Origin: Mercenaria mercenaria
Taxonomy: Eukaryota; Mollusca; Bivalvia; Venerida; Veneridae
NCBI RefSeq assembly: GCF_021730395.1
Contig: NC_069367.1
Span: forward strand, 10,476,501 to 10,540,500
Length of the DNA: 64,000 nucleotides
Direction: 5' to 3'
Of the stretch, positions 33,901-41,466 are shown piece by piece. The position numbers and the translations under genes were made by a program. The notes under the pieces are model-generated. The model was given only the letters and a program-made list of their open reading frames with translations, was not told where the DNA came from and did not search any database. Positions within the stretch are counted from its first letter, which is position 1; each line of letters opens with the position of its first letter.

Positions 33901-36662
33901 ATAATTATTATCCCATTCAAATGGTTTATGAGACAGAAGACAATCACAAAGAATGGAGATCTATGCAGTTTCAGTTTCAATACATGTTGCGAATTTCTGC
34001 GATTAGTCATTTATAAATTTGTCTTATACTACGATGATTATCACAAGAGAAAAATTCAGTGATGATTTATCGCAAAATACTGCCACAGTTATTGAAAATG
34101 TGACTACAAAGATCTTGGATTTGTGTTATTGTCTTTCATCTTATAAACCTTTTGGACGTAATTATGACCATTTTGCATCTTGTTTTCACATATTTTGCAT
34201 TATTGGTATTGGTTTTATAGCTACTTCTAGCTATATATAGCTAGAGGTACCTAGCTAGATTTAGCTATATAGCTAATTTGTGACTTTTCTGGGACCTGAT
34301 AAATTGTTGAATCTGTTTTACCACTTGAGTTGAGAGCTATGTATAAATAAATTCTAAGGCATTATCCTGTTATTTGGTCCGCGGACCAAATAAATCCACA
34401 ACATTTAAATGATATGTTTAGCTTCGGCTTTGTAAAAAAATCATAGTGTATCCATCCCCCATTCTAAAAAAATCATTGTGTATCCATCCGCCATTCACTG
34501 TTGAGGTCATGTAAGGTCGCGTAGGAATACACATAATAAATTATACATGTGCGGACCAAATACCAGGAGTATATATATAGAGACGAAAATGTTTTCCAAT
34601 AGATTCATTCTAATGCCTTTTAAGGGGAAGTATCCCCGGGAAAGGGGTTTTCTTTGGGGGATCATATTTTCAGAAAAACGGGCTTGGTAGTCTTTTGGGG
34701 GCGACATTTTTAAAATAATTCGTTTATATAGAAGTTTTCAGGTGCGGACCAAATACCAGGAGTATATATAGCGACAGAGAATTTATTTGGTCCGCGGACC
34801 AAATACCAGGAGTATATATAGAGAGACGAAATTGTTTTCCAATAGATTCATTCTAATGCCTTTTAAGGGGAAGTATCCCCGGGAAAAGGGTTTTCTTTCG
34901 GGGATCATATTTTCAGAAAATGGGGCTTGGCAGTCTTTTGGGGGTCACATTCTTAAAATAATTCGTTAAAAAAGAAGTTTTTAGATGCGGACCAAATACC
35001 AGGAGTATATATAGCGACGAGGAATTTATTTGGTCCGCGGACCAAATACCAGGAGTATATATAGAGAGACGAAATTGTTTTCCAATAGATTCATTCTAAT
35101 GCCTTATAAGGGGAAGTATCCCCGGGAAAAGGGTTTTCTTTGGGGGAGCATATTTTCAGAAAATGGGGCTTGGTAGTCTTTTGGGGGGTGACATTCTTAA
35201 AATAATTCGTTAATATAGAAGTTTTCAGATGCGGACCAAATACCAGGAGTATATATAGCGACGAAGAATTTATTTGGTCCGTGGACCAAATACCAGGAGT
35301 ATATATAGACAGGTCAGGCATTCTGCAGACAATGTTTACCCATAATTTTACGTTCAGATCAAAAGATAACCATGTACTTTGAATGAACCCATTAACATAG
35401 TTCACAGAGATGTTAATATGCCTTGATTTTGATTGCAAGTTTCAATTGACCGTTAGCTATGGAAGAAGAAAAATTTACACACAATGGATGATAATACAAG
35501 ACATTATTGGAGATGCTAAAAAGTGGCCAAAGCTAATTAGATGACTGTTTTGGTAGATAGGTGTTAAACATTTTGATCGTTTATTATTAGCTGCATTCGT
35601 GTATGTCAATGAATTTAATCCAGATATATTTCTAAAGTGGGCTTATCTGACAAATTTGTGCAGGGATGAGAGCGGATATAAACATTTTCGCGATTTATTC
35701 CGTCTGTTTGACAAAAAGAAATACAATCTGTATGCATTTAATGTCACAAATAACCGATACGAGTATATTGACTTTTTTGTGTGTGTGCGTAAACAGTATC
35801 TCGGAATAAAGACTTTACTAATTTTGTGCTGGAACTGTTCCTTTAAAACTTGAATATTTCGTTGTTCATTTGCTGGGAAGTAATTTTGGACTTCTAACTG
35901 ACATGTAAATAGTTTTTATATTCGGTTACTTTACGGAATAAATAGCATTAGTCTATTGATACAGACTATAGTCACCTGAGGTTAGGGACTATTTTTTTCA
36001 ACACTGTACGGAATAAATAGCATTAGTCTTTTGATACAGACTATAGTGACCTGAGGAAGGGACTTTTTTGCAACACTATAGGAACTACTCTTTAGGATGG
36101 ACTACTTTTTGACCCCAATACGGTGAGAAACACCGATATATAATTTCAAGAAAGTTACATTAATACAAGAAAATAAGACCGGAAAGTTTCTGGTCCGCGG
36201 ACCAAATAACAGGATAATGCCAATTCTAATATTTCTGAGATTAAAGAAATTGGTTGAATGACTATAGTGCAATGTAATACAAAACTGCCGTATGCATTAT
36301 AGCCCCCTGCAGGAGAGGTATTCATTCCAATATTTATACATTCTAATTTCACGATTCATTTCATGGTATAAGTTGGGCTGGCCTTAAAATTAATCTGGTT
36401 TTCAACAAATTTCCGTTGAACAATTTTGATCTCGTAATAGGCATAATGAGAAATTCAAAGCAAATGGGGCGTGAGGAAATATACTGCGCTTATCCGAGCA
36501 CTAGTACACTTGTTATTTTTATGCTCATTATTCAGTTAACAAACAAACTGATTAGATGTTTACTTCATCTTTTGACATGCCCGATTGTTTTTTCCTGTTC
36601 CATTCTCCATAATGTAAACATGTTCCGTTCCTATCAAAAATATACAGGTTGTAAATTGTCAT
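21841..36662 (-). CDS. TRAPPC1: Trafficking protein particle complex subunit 1 (TRAPPC1/Bet5)
   Basis: The four exons 36564-36662, 27442-27512, 25244-25382 and 21841-21969 (minus) join in phase (0, 2, 0) to an intact 145-residue protein, the same length as human TRAPPC1. It opens [20 protein letters not shown]; the core has [38 protein letters not shown] and [18 protein letters not shown]; it ends in [20 protein letters not shown] and [11 protein letters not shown]. Known role: a longin-type small subunit of the TRAPP core, a guanine-exchange and tethering complex for Rab1 in ER-to-Golgi traffic. All junctions are GT-AG. The introns (9.1, 2.1 and 3.3 kb) are largely transposons. A TIR element begins at 36714, about 50 bp before the start codon, so the promoter or 5-prime UTR lies in or beside transposon DNA. 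Identification is secure on sequence. Confidence 0.95.
21970..22727. other. TRAPPC1 intron 3, upstream part; no element recognised
   Basis: AT-rich intron DNA. The minus-strand open frame around 22423-22704 shows no domain. Confidence 0.4.
22728..22881 (-). mobile_element. tRNA-derived SINE, head missing
   Basis: It has the tail and body words of the same SINE family (TAACAGCTGGCAGTTAACAT, CCAGTGTTCCTGGATTTGG, AGTAACTGCCAACTTCC) but stops before the tRNA-like head. It is an old truncated copy directly beside the next one. Confidence 0.75.
22921..23211 (-). mobile_element. tRNA-derived SINE, full length, 10-bp target duplication
   Basis: TCCTAAGAAA flanks it exactly at 22911-22920 and 23212-23221. 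On the minus strand the head retains AGATCAGTAGGGAGAGC and GGTCGCGAGTTTGATCCCC; the tail is AACCCAAAACAAACAAACA. Confidence 0.92.
23560..24357 (+). mobile_element. Minisatellite-bearing element, end type B, ~163-bp units
   Basis: The left hairpin GCTGTCCGTAAGACAGC follows AACAAGA. The right end is GACGCCGGGGCGAGTGCAATAGC..GTCGAGCTAAAAA. The landmark GTAACAG(A/T)GATA lies at 23761, 23929, 24091 and 24254 (units 162-168 bp). Units carry AAGTTAAAAAGGGGCATAAT and TTTCTCCTGGTGTAGAC. It lies in TRAPPC1 intron 3. Confidence 0.8.
24374..24895 (+). mobile_element. Minisatellite-bearing element, end type C, ~146-bp units
   Basis: The left end ACATATGTCCCCCC and right end ATATGTCTCCCCCACC..GGGAGAGACATAAAAA are inverse matches; the right end is itself a hairpin. 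The landmark TTAG(C/G)TCTGG lies at 24404, 24551 and 24696 (units 147 and 145 bp). It lies directly after the type B element in TRAPPC1 intron 3. Confidence 0.75.
25244..25382 (-). CDS. TRAPPC1: TRAPPC1 exon 3
   Basis: A 139-nt exon. Its first base completes an Ile codon where the human protein has Met; then [18 protein letters not shown] and so on to VLHDIYKN, ending at a GTAAGT donor in phase 0. Confidence 0.95.
25649..27027 (+). mobile_element. Minisatellite-bearing element, end type A, 145-bp units
   Basis: The left end is AACAAGAGGACCATGATGGTCC (hairpin) then GAATCGCTCACCT. The right end is CTCACCTTGTCACTATGTGACAGGTGAGCTAAAAA, a hairpin followed by CTAA. It fills most of TRAPPC1 intron 2. 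A G-rich ACGGACGGACG stretch precedes the right end. The structure fits non-autonomous rolling-circle elements with central tandem repeats; the class is inferred. Confidence 0.82.
25690..26925. repeat. 145-bp tandem array, 8.5 units, constant length
   Basis: The landmark AGATATCATCAAG lies at 25835, 25980, 26125, 26270, 26415, 26560, 26705 and 26850, exactly 145 bp each time. Units carry GGCCTCTAGAGAGGTCACAA and TTGAAGGCACGTGACCCA. Confidence 0.95.
27118..27398 (-). mobile_element. tRNA-derived SINE (same family)
   Basis: It has the full body with CAACAGTATTTCAGTCATGT and a tRNA-like head (inverse of GATTGAACTCGCCATCCCGC, CTACTGAGCTAAG). It lies just 44 bp from TRAPPC1 exon 2, in intron 2. 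No target duplication is obvious. Confidence 0.85.
27442..27512 (-). CDS. TRAPPC1: TRAPPC1 exon 2
   Basis: A 71-nt exon after a TTTTTAATTCCAG acceptor. It encodes [18 protein letters not shown] and ISPTD, and ends two bases into the next codon at a GTATCC donor. Confidence 0.94.
27513..28483. other. TRAPPC1 intron 1, downstream part; no element recognised
   Basis: AT-rich intron DNA without tandem structure or transposon ends that I can see. Confidence 0.4.
28484..30447 (+). mobile_element. Minisatellite-bearing element, end type A, 161-bp units
   Basis: The left end is AACAAGAGGGCCATGATGGCCC (hairpin), then ATCGCTCACCTG. The right end is the same CACCTTGTCACTATGTGACAGGTGAGCTAAAAA as at 27027. 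It thus shares both ends with 25649-27027 but carries an unrelated tandem repeat. It lies in TRAPPC1 intron 1. Confidence 0.82.
29040..30345. repeat. 161-bp tandem array with a 482-bp higher-order repeat
   Basis: The landmark CAGACAAG lies at 29208, 29369, 29530, 29690, 29851, 30012, 30173 and 30333. The three-unit block beginning at about 29341 is repeated almost exactly from about 29823, shown by shared variants such as GAATCTCGCCAG, GTGTGCACGTTTGG and GTGAGCAAG. Confidence 0.93.
30448..30805. other. No feature (TRAPPC1 intron 1)
   Basis: AT-rich spacer DNA. Confidence 0.3.
30806..31008. mobile_element. Palindromic MITE-like repeat (GACCAGTGCAGACC family), copy 2
   Basis: TTTAGCCTGCTGGCGGTGAG opens it. 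The central hairpin is GCCTGCACATCCGTGCAGGC within GACCAAGATTA..TAATCATGGTC. AACACCCCTTC..TTTAGCAGAGTAAGGGTTAA closes it. Its central pairing is better preserved than in copy 1. Confidence 0.82.
31009..31940. other. No gene recognised (TRAPPC1 intron 1)
   Basis: AT-rich intron DNA. The open frame at 31197-31412 has no domain or splice support. Confidence 0.35.
31941..33754. mobile_element. hAT-like non-autonomous TIR transposon
   Basis: The ends are CAGGGTTTCCGCTG and, inverted, CAGGGTTTCCACTG; both are followed further in by TTCGCCA words. CTTAAC abuts each side (31935-31940 and 33755-33760). A CAGGG-type terminus suggests hAT, although that family normally makes 8-bp duplications and only six bases match here. 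The interior (1.8 kb) has a short duplicated block (TTATAGTACAATAGAAAC, about 32072 and 32103) and no transposase. Confidence 0.7.
33788..34298. mobile_element. 511-bp MITE with ~85-bp TAGCTATA-rich TIRs, 5-bp duplication
   Basis: The left CAGGTCCCAGAAAAGTCACA and the right TGTGACTTTTCTGGGACCTG are exact inverses, and the match continues through several TAGCTATATAGCTA palindromes. ATAAA flanks both sides (33783-33787 and 34299-34303). The 71-codon frame inside shows no domain. Confidence 0.88.
34540..35310. repeat. 243-bp tandem array with GGTCCGCGGACC palindromes
   Basis: GTTTTCCAATAGATTC occurs at 34591, 34834 and 35077, 243 bp apart. Each unit has TATCCCCGGGAAA and is joined to the next by the perfect palindrome TTTGGTCCGCGGACCAAA followed by CCAGGAGTATATATAG. 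The palindrome is the same as the inner end of the element's TIR. Confidence 0.93.
35560..35850 (+). pseudogene. Coding-like fragment inside the 34358-36221 element
   Basis: An open stretch containing [38 protein letters not shown] and [11 protein letters not shown]. It has amino-acid composition like real protein but no family I can name. It may be a remnant of a transposon-encoded protein. It ends without any C-terminal part. Confidence 0.35.
35934..36075. repeat. ~72-bp tandem duplication
   Basis: TACGGAATAAATAGCATTAG and the following ATACAGACTATAGT(C/G)ACCTGAGG occur twice, about 74 bp apart. Confidence 0.88.
36564..36662 (-). CDS. TRAPPC1: TRAPPC1 exon 1
   Basis: The ATG at 36662 opens [18 protein letters not shown] and the exon runs to GMSKDE. 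It is 99 nt and ends in phase 0 at a GTAAAC donor. Confidence 0.94.
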
Positions 36663-36713
36663 TTTAATTTTTATGATGCGGTGCTTCGTAGCATTATTAG
36701 GTCATGACAAATG

Positions 36714-36832
36714 GGAACAAACTAAACTGCTGACGACTTAGCTGACGATATAGAATATATAGGAAACTGCTGACCACAAAGGTAAAGAAGGGTATCGGAA
36801 ACTGCTGACCATATAGACAAAGAAGGATAATA
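36714..36832 (+). repeat. Left TIR of the 5.7-kb element
   Basis: It runs through CTGACGACTTAGCTGACGAT, two GAAACTGCTGACCA repeats and AAGAAGGATAA..AATCGAT. It is matched base for base over most of its length by the inverse of 42327-42445. Confidence 0.92.
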
Positions 36833-37519
36833 AAATCGATATTGTCTAGCCTAGTCTAATTATACAGGTGTTTAAACTGATGTTATTGTGAGGGCAGAAT
36901 AGTTTATTTTGTATAAATATTTTAAATAAAATAGATCTTAACCATATTTTTTACCGAGCTGTAATTCATATTCTTATATAATGCGAAAAAATAAATCATT
37001 TATATTATTAACGTATTGTAGTGTGTGATCCAATTGTATATAATTATAGAAAATTAAGTTTGGTCAATGCGTGTAAATAATTAATTATTCTTAACTAATT
37101 TTGAAGTGAAAATAAATGCAATCACTTTATTATTTGAAGTAAGCGGCAAATTGGCCAAACTGCAAACAATGTTACACATGTTTTATTTGTGCTTATTTAA
37201 TGTTTTTAGTCTTTGAACTATTAAATTATATACAAACTGCAAACAGTGAAAATAAGATATTTTGTCCGCGGAATATTTAAGTTACACTTTTAATCTATTT
37301 CTAATTGTTATCAAATTGGCCTTTGATCGTATACTTTTTGTTTCACCACCTCGGACAAGCTGATACTTTTGTGTAGAAATGGTAAGTATATAAGTCATAG
37401 AAAATTAATGTTTGTATATTATATGTTCAATTCATATGAATATTTGACTGGAATACTATTACTGATTTGTGATATTATTTTCTAATTGTGTGAATTTGTG
37501 CTTTGTTGAAAAATCCATA

Positions 37520-37660
37520 ATGGCTATGATAGTTGGACATTCTCAGACAAAATACTTGGACAATTTTGCTCGTTGTCCAGTTTTTTCTTACTCTGGATTT
37601 ACTGTGCGTGATTTCATGGAAGATACACTTGAATTCTATGAAATGGTACCATCGAAATCG
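37520..37660 (+). CDS. SGNH/GDSL-hydrolase-like exon, first catalytic block
   Basis: Encodes 47 residues, MAMIVGHSQTKYLDNFARC through DFMEDTLEFYEMVPSKS, ending in phase 0 at a GTAAGT donor. GHSQ corresponds to the nucleophile block of SGNH hydrolases (Ser kept, Asp replaced by His as in many invertebrate relatives). An upstream ATG at 37379-37381 followed directly by GTAAGT may be a leader exon. The middle blocks (Gly, GxND) expected next are not found before 40510, where an EN/RT frame and arrays lie instead. Confidence 0.6.
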
Positions 37661-38298
37661 GTAAGTCAGATTACATAATATATGTATCATGCATGTCACG
37701 TCAACTATATTTCTTTTGCCAACATGAATACGACAGTTGCCGCTTTGATGTATGCCAGCCGTCTCGAAATTATAAGTATTTTATAAGAGATTTCTAAGCA
37801 TATAACATATGCCTTCATACTGCTCGCATTTTGAAAAGTATAAAATTTGAATAAGATTGAATTGTAATATTGACTAGCATAACTTCTTATTGCCTATGAA
37901 TGGCTAAAAATGAATAATTGCTTCATACAAAGGTAATACATGACTGCTAGTTTTGTGACACAAATCATTAATATACTACTTTGTCGACTAAATTAAGTAT
38001 ACTATCACATTTAAATGGGGTTCATCTAAAATGATAATTATCAACAAGTTTTTCCTTAATTGGATGAACACGAAGGTGCTAATCTTCAGTACTTACTGAT
38101 GTACGTATGCTCAGGCAGAACTATTTCATTTCTTGATAACATATTTAACTTGACTAAAGAACGAAGACACTAATTTGCATCAAAGTCTTGGCTTGCATTA
38201 ATTTGGTGGACATAATTATATTGAATGATTCGCATACTTTTAAAAATCATTTTGATATTGTATGGTCTTTTTTATGAAACGCATTAATCATTACAGAA

Positions 38299-39404
38299 TT
38301 GAACGTAGTGACACCCTGTGTATTTTGTTGTTCACACTTATCGATAACACCAATAAACTTGTTTGGAGATTTTAATTCGAGATCCAAAAATTTACAGGAT
38401 TACATAATACTTGATACTGAATTTTTTGAAAGTCAAAACTTAGATGAACTCTGCTCTGAATATAATCTAGAGATGAGTATGTTCGATAGGTGTTTAAACG
38501 TAAATAGAACACGTATAAATAGCGATAAAATTTCTAACAATTATGGAAATCAACTTGTTGATTTCCTAAAACTAAATTACATGTATATTTTAAATGGAAG
38601 AACTACTAGGGACATTCCTGGAAAGGTCACGTGTAAAGGAACGAGTGTTGTTGATTACTATGTTTGTACATCAAGTCTCTTTAAAAATGTGTTGTCTCTT
38701 CAAGTATTGGAATTTTGTCCTTTACTGTCTGATGTTCATAACCCAGTCGAACTTAATCTACGATTCAATTTAATTGATACCACTCCTGGTCAATCTGATG
38801 AACAGCCGTCAGTTAAATTATGGGATAGAAACAAGGCAAATGAATTTATTAATAAGATTGATAGATGTAAAATACAACATTTACAGCATACACTCGAAAT
38901 TTTTGTACACGATACTAATATTAACCAACAGAGCGTAGATACAGTAGTTAACGATATATCGTCCCTATTTATAAATACCGCAAGTGAAGCCTTTGGCTAT
39001 ACTAAAATTAACAATGAAAAGGAAACCAACAATATTAAAACAGCCCCCTGGTTCGGGCCTAAGTGTAAAAAGGCAAGGAAAAATTTCCATTCTGCAAAAT
39101 ATCTTTATAAATTAAGAAAAAGTAACGAAACAAAAGAAAATCTTAAACGAAACGCATCTATTTATAAAATTACAATGAAACAGTTTTACAATAAACATAA
39201 GCACTCAAACATTAAGAAATTAAGAGATGTTAAAGGTAAAGACCCGAGAAAGTATTGGAAAATCCTAAACGGAAAAAACACGAATAAAACTGAAGCTGAA
39301 TTAACGGATCTTTACAATTTTTTCAAAGAAATAAATTACAGTGAGGATAATAATTATAACACTAATAATAATAATATCATTAATAATAATAATAATAATA
39401 ATGG

Positions 39405-39435
<31 letters not shown>

Positions 39436-39466
39436 GATAATGATAATGATAATGATAATGATAATG

Positions 39467-39498
<32 letters not shown>

Positions 39499-39858
39499 TA
39501 CATTAACGCGGATATAAACAATCCTATTAGTGAAAATGAGATAGAATGGGCAGTGAAATCGTTAAAAAATAACAAAGCCGGTGGGTACGATAAAATAGTA
39601 AATGAACAAATAAAAGCATCTTTGCCTTTGATGAAAACTATATACGTTAAGTTGTTTAACTTGATTTTCGATACTGGAATCATTCCTGAACAGTGGACAA
39701 TAGGAATCATTAACCCAATATATAGAAATAAGGGCGACATTACAAAACCAGAAAACTATCGACCTATTACATTGTTAAGTTGTTTAGGGAAAGTATTTAC
39801 GAGTATTTTGAATAAAAAAATAACCGATTATGTTGATTTAATGTGTGCAAAGTGCTGA
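38299..39858 (+). CDS. Non-LTR retrotransposon ORF2 fragment: endonuclease C-terminal half plus RT N-terminal part
   Basis: A 519-codon frame open from an internal TTG. It begins near the endonuclease motif LFGDFNSRS, includes YYVCTSSLF and LLSDVHNPVELN (the SDH-type end block), a linker with WFGPKCKKARKNFHSAK and PRKYWKILNGK, then RT motifs: KSLKNNKAGGYDKIVNEQIK, GIIPEQWTIGIINPIYRNKG and ENYRPITLLSCLGKVFTSIL. It stops just after, before the catalytic YxDD block, at the start of a CTGCTGACC array. The N-terminal part of the endonuclease and most of the RT are absent, so it cannot retrotranspose. CR1/Jockey-like clade by motif style. An in-frame Asn-Asp microsatellite separates linker and RT. 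The frame is intact despite being a fragment. Confidence 0.85.
39352..39498 (+). repeat. AAT/GATAAT microsatellite, in frame
   Basis: AAT repeats pass into about 15 GATAAT units. Within the ORF it encodes poly-Asn then an (Asn-Asp) run. The 6-bp period cannot shift the frame when its length changes. Confidence 0.95.
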
Positions 39859-40435
39859 CCAGTTAAACATAGAGTAAATGAGATATCGCTAGAAAGTGCT
39901 GACCAGTTAAATATAGGGTAAAACTGCTGACCAGTTGAATATAGAGTAAAACTGCTGACCGGGCGTGTACCTGTATATATTTATATGTGCAAAGTGCTGA
40001 CCAGTTAAACATAGAGTAAAACTGCTGACCAGTTGAATATAGAGTAAAACTGCTGACCAGGCGTGTACCTGTATATATTTAATGTGTGCAAAGTGCTGAC
40101 CAGTTAAACATAGAGTAAAACTGCTGACCAGTTAAATATAGAGTAAAACTGCTGACCGGGCGTGTACCTGTATATTTTTATTCTCTGTATTTCTATGTGG
40201 TCAGCAGTTTCACGTAAATGAGATATCGCTAGAAAGTGCTGACCAGTTAAATATAGAGTAAAACTGCTGACCAGTTAAACGTAGAGTAAAACTGCTGACC
40301 AGTTAAATATAGAGTAAAACTGCTGACCGGCCGTGTACCTGTATATATTTAATGTGTGCAAAGTGCTGACCAGTTAAACATAGAGTAAAACTGCTGACCA
40401 GTTAAACGTAGAGTAAAACTGCTGAAATACTAAAC
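39845..40435 (+). repeat. CTGCTGACC array, ~28-bp units
   Basis: About sixteen copies of GTAAAACTGCTGACCAGTT(A/G)AA-TATAGA, arranged in larger blocks ending GGGCGTGTACCTGTATAT. One inverted copy (GGTCAGCAGTTT) lies at about 40199. The core is the same motif found twice in each TIR of the host element. Confidence 0.93.
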
Positions 40436-40509
40436 GCTTTACACATACACAGTTTTTATATACCTGAATACTACGGAATTATAAATGTTTAACATGTATA
40501 TTTTTTCAG

Positions 40510-40871
40510 GCGCTGCTCGTCGGTTTCTGGGGAGAGATGGACTACACCTCAATATCGAAGGCACTGAGAAGTTGGCCAACATCATCGAAACAGCAATGGA
40601 GTCCGTACCTGCAGTTTCCGTACCCACGTATTCTCCGAGTCTTGAGCCAGAGGCTACGTGCATCGCACCTCCGGGAAGACCAAATCAACCGTCACCGTCC
40701 GATCATCAGCAATCCCATGGTTGGTCCAAGGTTGATAGGATAGGTCGCAAGTCGTACTCAAGTCGTAAAACAGGTCGTCGGTCGTCTTCACGTCAAAAGT
40801 CGGGTGAACAAGCCTCGTCGGGTTCTGTTGGTGGTCAATCGTCTTTGGTTGAGAGAGCTTTAGAAAACAGG
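40510..40871 (+). CDS. SGNH-hydrolase-like exon, last catalytic block, with Ser/Arg-rich tail
   Basis: A TTTTTTCAG acceptor (40503-40509) and GTATGT donor bound the exon. It encodes ARRFLGRDGLHLNIEGTEK and LANIIETAMES, where DGLHL holds the Asp and His of the last SGNH block, then a basic Ser/Arg-rich linker (GRKSYSSRKTGRRSSSRQKS) and SLVERALENR. It starts in phase 1, so it does not join the exon ending at 37660 directly; at least one exon between them is missing. Confidence 0.7.
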
Positions 40872-41245
40872 GTATGTCATGTTAAAGCTATATTGCGTCT
40901 TTTTCTAAAAAAATATTTAAAAAAATGCGACTACCTGTTTCTTATCATTATCAAATTTTACATCAATCATTACGTGAACTGTTTGTCGAAAATGGCCTAG
41001 TAAGTGAAATGAACTCCAGCTCGATTCAAACTTTGTAGAATTTCTACTGTTACAAGCCGACGAGGTTAAAATTTCGTGTCAGATTTTCTGCTATGGAATG
41101 ATTGTTTATTATGGTATGAATTTATTTCTTCAAATTATTTTTCTATATTTAATCCTTTTCAGAGAGTCTACGAAGCCGTTCGTGATCTTCCATCTGCTCC
41201 ACTATCAAACGGCCGGTATCAAGCAGCTGCACCTGCGTCGGTTAG

Positions 41246-41466
41246 AAGATCATCTACTTACCTACAGTCTACAAGTCTATAAGCACTCGTCGTAAAAAAC
41301 TGCAGAAAATTATTTCGATAGAAAATTACTGTATTTGTAACCTACCCGCCTGCTTAGGCGATCAAGTCCAGTGTGACAAATGTTCACGCTGGTACCACAA
41401 GCACTGTGTGGAGGCGCCTGCAGATGTTTCGCATGCCGACGTAGAATTTGTTTGTTCTGTCTGTTA
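41246..41466 (+). CDS. PHD finger, C-terminal exon of the element's gene
   Basis: An open frame ending at TAA 41464-41466 and encoding YCICNLPACLGDQVQCDKC, SRWYHKHCVEAPADVS and FVCSVC. All eight ligands of a C4HC3 PHD finger are present with normal spacing (C-x-C, C-x2-C, H-x2-C, C-x2-C). A polypyrimidine TTTTCAG lies at 41156-41162, but the frame directly after it does not run into the PHD frame, so either a further splice or a frame break lies between. PHD fingers read histone H3 tails; use by a transposon for targeting is a guess. Confidence 0.72.

Larger units (their letters stand above)
34358..36221. mobile_element. 1.86-kb TIR transposon with 8-bp target duplication
   Basis: GGCATTATCCTGTTATTTGG at the left is mirrored exactly at the right (perfect for 31 bp through GTCCGCGGACCA). 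AATTCTAA flanks both sides (34350-34357 and 36222-36229). An 8-bp duplication fits hAT, P or KDZ-type transposases. It sits in TRAPPC1 intron 1, 340 bp downstream of exon 1. A 243-bp tandem array and one coding-like fragment lie inside. Confidence 0.9.

Noticed and set aside
38290-38330. Splice of the EN/RT frame to the SGNH exon ending at 37660
   Set aside because: The acceptor-like ATTACAG at about 38296 would join in phase 0 to a stop codon, so the two are not one protein by this junction.
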